Of a DNA stretch of 64,000 nt, positions 56,400-64,000 are shown one piece after another. Source of the stretch: Hyperoodon ampullatus (lineage: Eukaryota; Chordata; Mammalia; Artiodactyla; Ziphiidae); contig OX457057.1 of the NCBI GenBank assembly GCA_949752795.1, positions 5,322,632 to 5,386,631 of the forward strand, read 5' to 3'. Positions within the stretch are counted from its first letter, which is position 1, and each line of letters opens with the position of its first letter. The translations under genes were made by a program, and so were the position numbers. Below the pieces are notes generated by a model. It was not told the DNA's origin and did no database searches. It saw nothing but the letters and a program-made list of their open reading frames with translations.

Positions 56400-56880
56400 G
56401 AGAGGAACTAAGCTGCCCAGATGCTAGAATCTCGAGTCCTGAAACTACCCCTCCCAGCTGGGCAACCTTGAGCCAGTCGCTTAACCTCTCTAGGCCTCAG
56501 TTTCCTTGTTTATAAAGTGGGGATAATGATTCCTATCTCAGGGATATTCAGTCATTCTTCCATTTAACAAAACTGAGAGGGACAGTGACGAGGCTGGGAA
56601 GGATGGCGTTATGCAGGGCCATCCACATGGTCCTAAAGATCTCACTGTTTTTCCAAAGGGCTCTGGAAAGCCATAGAAGGGTTTCTGGTTGGTTGGTTGG
56701 TTGGTTTTTGTTATTTTTAAACAGGGGACTGTCGTTCATTTGTATTTTTAAAAGATTACTCTGACTCCCAAGTGAGGAACAGGTCGGAAATTGTGAGGAT
56801 GGAGTGAGATGCACGTGCAGTAGGTAGCACGGTGCCTGGCATATGGGAAGCGCTCAGGAACTGTAGCTCTTGTTATTATG
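56400..56880 (+). repeat. MIR SINE split by an L2-like piece
   Basis: MIR head and core at 56400-56545 ('gagtcctgaaactacccc', 'gcttaacctctctaggcctcagtttccttg') and the MIR tail at 56805-56880 ('tagcacggtgcctggcatatggg'). The middle (about 56590-56785) reads like reverse-complement L2 ('gctctggaaagccatagaaggg', 'ttaaaagattactctgactcc'), with a GGTT run at 56692-56706. Confidence 0.7.
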
Positions 56881-57265
56881 TTCACCGTGACCATTGTTGT
56901 TGGACAACCAGCCAGTCTTCATAAAGAGAATGATGCACACCATCTTGGGAAATCCCACTTCAAAGGACATGGGCTTCATCTAGTGGTGGGTCCCTGTGTG
57001 CCTCTGTCTAGGGGACTGAGATCCAGTGACATGTTATGAAACAGCACCCAGTCGGGCGGAAGAGAATGTTGGGCTGCTCTGAGGTCGGGGGCTGTGTGTG
57101 CCTGGCGGTGGGTGGACGGGGGTCCCGGGGCAATCCTGGCTTGAATGCTGCTCAGAGCTGGGCCTGCCCGAGGGTAGGGAAGCCTGCCTTCGGGCTTAGA
57201 AAACACAACTGGTTCTTTGCACTTTTGTTAAATTTAGATACAGTGAGTTAAAGTTTATCAGTTTA
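56881..57265. other. Unassigned sequence
   Basis: No repeat or gene was recognised up to the SINE target site. Confidence 0.4.
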
Positions 57266-57474
57266 GGGCTTCCCTGGTGGCGCAGTGGTTGAGAGTCCGC
57301 CTGCCGATGCAGGGGACGCGGGTTCGTGCCCTGGTCCGGGAAGATCCCACGTGCCGTGGAGTGGCTGGGCCCGTGAGCCATGGCCACTGAGCCTGCGCGT
57401 CCGGAGCCTGTGCTCCGCAACGGGAGAGGCCACAACAGTGAGAGGCCCGCGTACCGCAAAAAAAAAAAAAAAAA
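57266..57474 (+). mobile_element. CHR SINE, short form, plus
   Basis: Complete head, GC-rich body and A tail. The flanks AAAGTTTATCAGTTTA (57250-57265) and AAAGTTTATTGGTTTA (57472-57487) differ at two positions. Confidence 0.95.
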
Positions 57475-57748
57475 GTTTATTGGTTTAATACAGTCAAACT
57501 TAGAGCATTTTGAAGTCCAAGGAAGGGAATTTGAATATTAAAGATTTTATTATTTCTTAGCTTATTGTTTCTGAATGTCGAGAAAAGTTGTTTTTGGTGG
57601 GAGGTCACGATCCTCCCAGTGGTGCTGTCTCATCCTGGCTGTCCCTCTACTGCTCCGTCCTGCCCCTCTAGCTTCTTCGGGCAGGAACCTTGGCTGGAAA
57701 CCTGCCCGTCTCCACTGCCGCTGTCATCATGTGTACACAGACATGGGG

Positions 57749-58060
57749 CTTTCTTTTTCTTTTCCTTCCTTTTCTTTTCTTTTCCTTCCTTTTCTTTTCC
57801 TTCCTTTCCTTTTCCTTCTTTTCTTTTCCTTCCTTTTCTTTTCTTTTCCTTCCTTTTCTTTTCCTTCCTTTCCTTTTCCTTCCTTTTCTTTTCCTTCCTT
57901 TTCTTTTCTTTTCCTTCCTTTTCTTTTCTTTTCCTTCCTTTTCTCTTCTTTTCGTCTTCTGTCTTCTTAGTCATTCTTTCCCTCCTTCTTTGTCCTTCCC
58001 TTCTTTGTTTCTCCCTTTGTTCTTCCCTCTCTCCCTCTCTCCATCCCTCACTCCCTCTCT
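57749..58060. repeat. Long polypyrimidine tract (TTTTCCTTCC-like)n
   Basis: More than 200 bases of near-pure T/C on the plus strand built from TTTTCCTTCC and TTTTCT units (57749-57955), continuing as a less pure pyrimidine stretch. All frames through it on either strand are artefacts. Confidence 0.95.
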
Positions 58061-58089
58061 GAAATAGCACAGGGGTGAAACACAGGTTA

Positions 58090-58300
58090 GAGCCATGCGG
58101 GTGTGCATTTGAATTCCAGCTCTGCTGCCTGTTAGCTCAGTGACTTTGGGCCGGTTACTTAATACGTCCACCCCCTTGGTTTCCACACCCGGAAAATGGG
58201 AACAATAAGCAAACCTGCCTCCAGACTTGGCTTGAAGATTCAATGTAAAACACCCAGCACCTAGGACTTGCTCAACAAAGATAAATGTTATTATTGAGAA
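58090..58300 (+). repeat. MIR SINE, nearly complete
   Basis: 'gtgtgcatttgaattccagctctgctgcc', 'ctcagtgactttgggccggttacttaa', 'aaaatgggaacaataagcaaacctgcc', 'aaaacacccagcacctaggacttgctcaacaaagataaatg' in plus orientation. Confidence 0.88.
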
Positions 58301-58361
58301 GTAGCTTCGCGACGGGGGTGGGGGGGGTGTCTCTGTACCACCTCCACTGGCGGCTCCTCTT

Positions 58362-58572
58362 TTTTTTTTTTTTTTTTTTGCGGTACGTGGGCCTCTCACT
58401 GTTGTGGCCTCTCCCGTTGCGGAGCACAGGCTCCGGACGCACAGGCTCAGCGGCCATGGCTCACGGGCCCAGCCGCTCCGCGGCATGTGGGATCTTCCCG
58501 GACCGGGGCACGAACCCGTGTCCCCTGCATCGGCAGGCGGACTCTCAACCACTGCGCCACCAGGGAAGCCCA
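58362..58572 (-). mobile_element. CHR SINE, short form, minus, young
   Basis: Poly(T) of about 18, canonical body and head. The perfect 14-bp TSD TGGCGGCTCCTCTT lies at 58348-58361 and 58573-58586. The close match to consensus and the intact TSD suggest a recent insertion. Confidence 0.96.
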
Positions 58573-58586
58573 TGGCGGCTCCTCTT

Positions 58587-60744
58587 GATGGCTGAACCGA
58601 GACTCACACTTCATTTTGGAGGACAGTGGCCTGTGCTCTGTGCCGCTGCTGTGGGTCACAGCTGCCGGCTGGTGTGCGTGGAGGGCCAGCCCGTGGTCCT
58701 GCCTCGTTTCAGCCACAGGGCTCCTCTCTTTCAGTCCCTTCCCTGCTTGAAATTCATGTCCTGCTTCCTAGGATCTGGTGAGTTCTTGCTCCTGGACCTT
58801 GCAATGCAGAGGCTCCCTCTGATTTGGGGAAATCCCTGGGTGGGAATCCATGTAGTGTCGAAGCAGGTGTCCCGCACCCAGGCCTCCTGCCCACCTTGAG
58901 TGGTGGGAGACCATCCTCATCCCTAGAAGGCTATGCTTACCCTCGGTGACCCTTTGGATGGCTGCAGACAGGGCCCGGGGTTTTCTGGGTTATGCTGAGG
59001 CTGTTTGTGTGCTGGGGCGATAAGGGGATCGTGGACTCATTTTTCAAAAGGAAGGTCCAGGCCCAGATCTTTGAAAGATGAATGGATACAGAAAACGTCC
59101 CCTTTTCCAGGCTTCTCTGAGTCCCTCTCTTTGCCAGTAAAGGAGTGATGGGAAAGCTGTGAGCAGTGGTCCCGGGGAACTAGAAGGTACACGTCCTGGT
59201 GTTTTCTGTTCTCCAGGGGAGGAGGTGGGATCTCCCGTTGCTTTTCTGAATCTGCGGCTAAAAACCTTGACTTGATAAATGAGATGTGACCTTGAAGTAA
59301 ATTCGCCTATTATCTAGGAGTCACGGAAGCAGATATAAAAAATGGACTTCATTTATTTTACGAGGAGTCGGAGCATGTCAAGCTTCTCATAATTAGTAAT
59401 GAACTCATCTCCACTTGATGACTTTTTACACTGTTTGTATTTTTTATTGGTGTAGTCATGCTCAGGTACCCATCGCTCACACAGGCTGCTTAGGCTGCAG
59501 AGCTGGATTTGTCTTCCAGGGGCCCATGTGGTCCTTCCGAGCCCCAGAGCCGCGCCCCTGCCCTTGGCCTCTGCCGCCCCTCCATCGCCGCACTCGGGCT
59601 CACCTCTCCAGACTTGGCTACCTCGTGCAGAAAGAAACCTTCGGTGCTACATAGAGATATATTTTCCTTCCTGCTCCTTCAAGGGGAAGTGATTTGCAGC
59701 CTCCTCATGTCAGCCAGCCACCCTCGTGTGCCACCGTAGCCTCACGATAGGGGAGGTAGTGCTCTTTACAGACCAAACGAGGCCTCGGGGTCTTGTGAAT
59801 GGGGCGCCTCCCTGTGAATCGCGGTGTTCATGGACTGGCGGGTCGCCCGGCTTTGTCTCCTCGCCTCTGATGGGCACTGACAGCCAGGAAAGAGACGGAG
59901 GGGCTGAGGACCCCCCAGACCTGCAGCCCGGAGGCTTTCGCTGTAAAGTCTCCCCCTTCAGCATCCCAGAAGGCACACAGGGGAGTGGGAACCTCCCTTC
60001 TAGAAAGTTCTGGGAGCCTCACCTGCTGCAGAGCCTGGGGTGGAACAGGCTAGCCACGTGCCGGAGGGGTGCTGGCTGAGAGCTCGCTGGCTCCATCCGT
60101 ACAGCCCCGTTCTCAGTGGTGGGGACCAGGTGACCCCTTTCCAGTGAGACTCTGGGGACACCAGGGCTCAGAGAATGGCCAGCCTTTCCTCATCCCTGTC
60201 CCCTAAGAAGGGCACGCCGGTGGGGGCATGGGGGGCAGGGGGTCCCAGGATCCACAGAGGAGCTGATGGCCCCAATCCCAGGACAGGGAGGACAAGTGCT
60301 GGCCTCTGGAAGAGGCCGGAGTGCCCCCGCTTCTCTCTTGGCCCCCTCCGTGCCCCTCAGGCTGGACCCAACCCACCAGGAGGAGGCGGACTCAGGCAGC
60401 CCATCCGCCAACCCCCGTGAGTCTCAGAACCATCCTCATCTTCCAACACGCTGTTCACCTCCTCCCGCAGCCTTTACTTCGAATTCGTTTCTCTCTCCCC
60501 TGCTCTCCTTTTGCAGTTAGTTTTTAGCTCTTCTGGGGCAAGAAACATTGTTGATCACTGTAATTTGCAGAGGTGTGGCGGTCTGCAGATGGACCGGTGG
60601 GCCCTGCCCAAGTGTCTCTTTAGAGCTGGTGTAGGGGCTCCCGCTGTGTTCTTGGAGTAGAAACTCTGAAAGGAAAGAGGGCAGAGAAGATAAAACACCT
60701 GCCTTCTTTTGAACCAGGCTCTGGGTGGGATTTTTCAGAGCTGG
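58587..60744. other. Unassigned sequence
   Basis: No repeat family recognised over about 2.1 kb. 59255-59420 is an AT-rich block with homeodomain-type TAATTAGTAA. 59.5-60.45 kb is GC-rich with overlapping frames on both strands and no domain. Confidence 0.4.
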
Positions 60745-61186
60745 TGTATTAGTGTGCTAGGGCTGCTATAACAGAGCACCACAGACTGGACAGCTTGAAC
60801 AACAGAAATCTGTCCTCTCACAGTTCTGGAGTCTGGAAGTCCAGGATGGAGGTGTTGGCACGGTTTGTTTCTTCTGGGGTCTTTGAGGGCCAATCTGGTC
60901 CATGACCGTCTCCTAGCTTCTGGGGCTTTGCTGACAGCCCTAGGCGCTCCTTGCCTTGGAGATGCATCATCCCTGCTTCTGCCTTCGTCTTTACGTGGTG
61001 TTCTTCCAGTGTGCGTGTCTGTGTCCAAATTTCCCCTGTTTATACGGACACTGGTCATATTGAGTGAGGGCCCTAACGACTTCATTTTAACTTAACACCG
61101 TAAAGACCCTCTCTCCAAATACGATCACATTCTGAGATACCGGGGTTAGGGCTTTAACATACGGATTTTAAGAGGGATACAGTTCA
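60745..61186 (-). mobile_element. MLT1-type LTR, left part, split by SINE
   Basis: Starts TGTATTAGTGTGCTAGGGCTGC and follows the reverse-complement MLT1 order to 'ggggttagggctttaacatacgg'. It resumes after the SINE and ends 'attcctaaca' at 61418. Confidence 0.88.
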
Positions 61187-61392
61187 GGGGCTTCCCTAGT
61201 GGCACAGTGGTTGAGAGTCCGCCTGCCGACGCAGGGGACACGGGTTCGTGCCCCGGTCCAGGAAGATCCCACATGCCGCGGAGTGGCTGGGCCCGTGAGC
61301 CATGGCCGCTGGGCCTGCGCGTTCGGAGCCTGTGCTCCGCAACGGGAGAGGCCACAACAGTGAGAGGCCCACGTACCTCAAAAAGAAAAAAA
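61187..61392 (+). mobile_element. CHR SINE, short form, plus, inserted in MLT1
   Basis: Complete head, body and an interrupted A tail. The perfect 16-bp TSD AGAGGGATACAGTTCA lies at 61171-61186 and 61393-61408. Confidence 0.96.
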
Positions 61393-61418
61393 AGAGGGAT
61401 ACAGTTCAATTCCTAACA
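61393..61418 (-). mobile_element. MLT1-type LTR, right remnant
   Basis: The second TSD copy plus the LTR end 'attcctaaca'. Confidence 0.75.
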
Positions 61419-61544
61419 GCTAAGAAAGGAGAGATGCAACCTATCAGCATGGAAGCTGGGATTCACCAAAGAGGGAGTTTCAGAAGGTGACTGCCACTAA
61501 GGAGGTGTCCGACGGGACCCCCGTGCTGAGGCAGTGGAGTGTGG

Positions 61545-61765
61545 GGCTGAGAAGACAGGCCGCCCAAACCTTGGTTCAAATCTCAGGTCTACTGTTGACC
61601 AGCGAGTGACCTCCATCCAATGACTTCGGTTCTCCAAAGCTCAGTTTCCTGTTTGTAGACAGTATGACCGCCCACCTTGGAAGGCTGATCATGGGTCCAG
61701 TGAAAGAAGCAGCACCAAGTCTGTGTACACCCACCCTCCTCTGGGAACATGGTAGATGCTCACGG
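61545..61765 (+). repeat. MIR SINE, diverged
   Basis: 'ccttggttcaaatctcaggtctactgttg', 'agctcagtttcctgtttgtagac', 'gaacatggtagatgctcacg' follow the MIR order. Confidence 0.65.
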
Positions 61766-62384
61766 TCTTTGTGCATATGTCCCCCCAGACCATATGCCGC
61801 TTGAAGCTGTCCCTCTCTATCCAGCTCCCCTTAGCCACGTCCTCACCCAGCCTGGCAGTGTGGTCGGTCAGTGCTGGCCGACACAGGTGCAGGGGTTTGT
61901 TGCAAGAGAAGAAAGCCAGAGGCCACCCCCCTTCTGCCACATCTGCCACCTTCTCTCCACTGGATCCATCTGCAGCCACTTGGCAGTCAGGGCACAGCAC
62001 GGCTTGGTTGAAGGGAGTTCACTGCTGAACTTAATAGAGTGATTTTCTGCAGCACATAAATCTGTCTGCACTCGGCTGAGGTCTCTGGGCTCTGGGGCAC
62101 CAGCCATTGCTAATGGGACTTGCCCCTGGAAAGCAGGCCTGTGGGTGTTAGGGCATCGTTCTGGATGCTTCTTCCTTGGAAAAGGATATGGCTCACAGGA
62201 AGATTTAGTACTAGAAGCTCGGTTTGGCTCTTCAGGTGCTGCCTGCCAGCCTGGCTCAGGCATTACCTTCGACAGAAAATAGGAGGGGTGCCGTGTTGAT
62301 TTGGAATTTGTGAACCCTCATCGTAACCGACTGCCACCTTAGGGTTGATGGAAAGGGGTGCGTACCACGGTTCTCTCTGAATAT
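61766..62384. other. Unassigned sequence
   Basis: No repeat or gene was recognised. Open frames on both strands overlap each other and show no domain. Confidence 0.4.
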
Positions 62385-62516
62385 ACGCTCATTCATTTGC
62401 TCAAAAAATATCTCCTGAGCTCCTAGTTTGGGCCATGCCCGCCACCAGTACTGGGATATAAAGGGGAACAGGGCAGATTTGGTCCCCAGGTTCATGGAAC
62501 TTAAAGTCAAGCAGAG
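62385..62516 (-). repeat. L2 LINE 3' end, left of nested L1
   Basis: 'cgctcattcatttgctcaaaaaatatctcctgagctcc...tgggatataaaggggaacagg...ggttcatggaacttaaag' is the reverse-complement L2 3' end. It continues at 62694. Confidence 0.7.
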
Positions 62517-62679
62517 GGAACTCTGCTCAGTGTTCTATAGTAACTTAAATGGGAAAAGAATTTGAAAAAGAATAGATACGTGTACATGTATAACTGGATC
62601 AATTTGCTGTACACCTGAAACTAACACAACATTGTTAATCAACTATACTCCAATACAAAATAAAAATTTTAAAAAAAAA
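62517..62679 (+). mobile_element. Tiny 5'-truncated L1 insertion (163 bp)
   Basis: The L1 3' end only ('tgtataactggatcaatttgctgtacacctgaaactaacac') with an A tail. The perfect 14-bp TSD AAAGTCAAGCAGAG lies at 62503-62516 and 62680-62693. The plus orientation is unusual here, since nearly all other L1s are minus. Confidence 0.94.
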
Positions 62680-62693
62680 AAAGTCAAGCAGAG

Positions 62694-62825
62694 AACTGCA
62701 GGGCGGGAGGGGGAAGTCAGGAAAAGCTTCCCAGGGGAGGTGGCCTTCTGGCTGACGCCCGGTGGGTGGTGAGTCAGAGCGGGCTAGGCCGAAAGGGAAG
62801 GCTGCAGACCTGGGACCCCTGGGGA
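62694..62825 (-). repeat. L2 LINE, right of nested L1
   Basis: 'aaaagcttcccaggggaggtggccttctggctgacgcc...gccgaaagggaaggctgcag' continues the L2 order. Confidence 0.65.
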
Positions 62826-64000
62826 AATGAGTCCTCTTCCTTCAAGGACTTTTGTGATTCTTATTGTTTACTGCATAGAAGGAACCAGAATATACAGGTC
62901 CGATGTATCCAGTCACCTAAATGACTTTTCCACAGCTTGACTTTTTAAAAAGTCAAGGTGAATCTCATTTCATGCAATAAATATTAACCTGGAAGGTTGG
63001 GGCGCATTAAACTTTTATACATCACAATCAATTTCTTATGCAACAGAGGGCTTGCTACTAGTTGAAGGAGTTCAGGGTGAAAACTCCCTTGGTGGGAGTT
63101 GTCCCCTCTCTTTCCTCTGAGCAGGGTCCATGCATGTGAACCATCTTTGATTCTCCATCCCCTTTTCTGAATGTCTGTGTCTCTGAATTGATTCCCAGTG
63201 GCCTGGTCTGTCTGCCCTCTGCCCTGACTCCTCTTTGAGGAAGAACCCCTGATATCCACCCTCTCAGAGTTTAATATTCCTAAAACAAACAGGTCACAAT
63301 CCATCTGTCTTAGAAAACCAACCATGACACTTTTCTCTGTATTTGGGCAGGGCCAGGTGGCCCATGTGCAAATAGTCACAGCTATTCCCAGATCACTCGA
63401 TGTACTCACAAAGCCATAGAACATGTCCCCGACCTGCATTACATTCCAGTTACCTGATTTTGGAACTTACACTTTATTCTGTCTTAGCCTTTCTTTTACA
63501 GCTGGTGGCCTGGGTGGAGTTGGTGGACTTGGGTGGAGTTGGTGAATTGGGGTCCTCGGGGCAAAGGCAATTGTTAGAACATGACCAGAGAAACATGACT
63601 ATTTTCACCACCCACTCAGATGAGGGAAGCTCTGTATAGAAGTTGGAGGATTTGGGAAAAAAAATTTTAATGTAGACACACGCCAAGTGGGAAATGTGTG
63701 AGCTGTGGGTAGGAGGTACCGTGCCCTTGTCTGACCCAAGTGCTCGATCACCGTGGATGTGGTGCTCAGTCGTTGTATTACTCATGGACGTGGGTGTGCT
63801 GTTTTTCTTACCTCCATCTCACTTGGTGATTAATATCTTTTCTAATGTTCGGCTACGGTGAATTCTTACTAAATTATTTTGTTAACACATTGAAATCACT
63901 TTGTAAGCTTTTTGTTAACACCTTTAAGAGGCCTCCAGCTATAAAATATTACTTTATCATTTTCCCCACACTGGACATTTGATGTAATGCTCATGTCTTG
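62826..64000. other. Unassigned sequence to window end
   Basis: No repeat or gene recognised. A minus frame of 151 codons (62984-63439) has no domain I know. A short imperfect repeat GGTGGA(G/C)TTGGTG occurs at 63514-63545. Confidence 0.4.

Noticed and set aside
57266..57340. tRNA gene suggested by box-B-like GGTTCG sequence
   Set aside because: It is the tRNA-derived head of a CHR SINE, without a full cloverleaf or CCA-end context. The same holds for the other CHR copies.
57565..58070. Frames of 125-165 codons on both strands over the polypyrimidine tract
   Set aside because: Phe/Leu/Ser-rich on plus and Lys/Glu/Arg-rich on minus, as any reading of a T/C tract would be. They only reflect absence of stops.
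58285..58899. 204-codon plus-strand frame
   Set aside because: Runs through a CHR SINE and its poly(T) into unique sequence. No domain, and the SINE insertion is recent.

Overview
This is mammalian nuclear DNA, most likely from a cetacean. The best evidence is eight copies of the tRNA-Glu-derived CHR SINE (cetacean/hippo/ruminant lineage). Five are the short, GC-rich, A-tailed form that I associate with whales and dolphins, several with perfect target-site duplications (TSDs). Cetartiodactyl-type L1 is also present, and I saw no ruminant BovB or Bov-tA. I found no multi-exon gene, RNA gene, CpG-island promoter or CRISPR array that I can support. The window reads as intergenic or deep intronic sequence filled by nested repeats.

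Layout. 1-9.25 kb: an L2 fragment, then an old minus-strand L1 split by a processed DNAJA1 retrocopy (604-2090), then a second long minus-strand L1 (about 2.6-9.25 kb) carrying a mariner MITE hairpin at 4.05 kb and a hAT-type element at 6.97 kb. 9.25-14 kb: mostly unassigned sequence with L2/MIR relics and a diverged direct duplication (12.6 and 13.2 kb). 14-22.4 kb: L2, L1, an ERVL gag-pol relic (15.0-16.95 kb), a hAT element, L1 with a nested CHR SINE, a long L2 with two MaLR LTRs inside it, and more L1. 22.6-27 kb: a long-form CHR SINE, a probable LTR, an L1 tail and a DNA-transposon fossil. 27-30.7 kb: repeat-poor sequence that may hold conserved noncoding elements. 30.7-34.9 kb: a TG/AG compound repeat, an MLT2-type LTR, three clustered CHR SINEs, a third hAT copy and a TCCA microsatellite. 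34.9-40.3 kb: unassigned GC-rich sequence plus old L1 and MIR. 40.35-46.08 kb: a near full-length but dead L1 flanked by 8-bp repeats. 46-52.2 kb: L1 tails and MaLR LTRs, including an L1 inserted into an LTR. 52.2-56.2 kb: two pairs of local duplications, one about 95% identical. 56.2-64 kb: MIRs, CHR SINEs, a long polypyrimidine tract, a MaLR LTR split by a SINE, a tiny L1 insertion inside an L2, and unassigned sequence.

The only non-transposon protein-coding signal is the DNAJA1 retrocopy. It keeps the J domain and all zinc-binding cysteines over 387 codons. A single-base loss near the end replaces the last ten residues, including the farnesylation (CaaX) box. It also carries a perfect three-unit heat-shock element just upstream of the ATG. 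I see no previously undescribed biological system here. The points most worth checking are the retrocopy, the miR-2284/2285-like MITE hairpin, the local duplications at 52-56 kb and 12.6-13.4 kb, and the repeat-poor 27-30.4 kb block. Repeat family names come from memory of consensus sequences, not from a search, and most repeat boundaries without TSDs are approximate.
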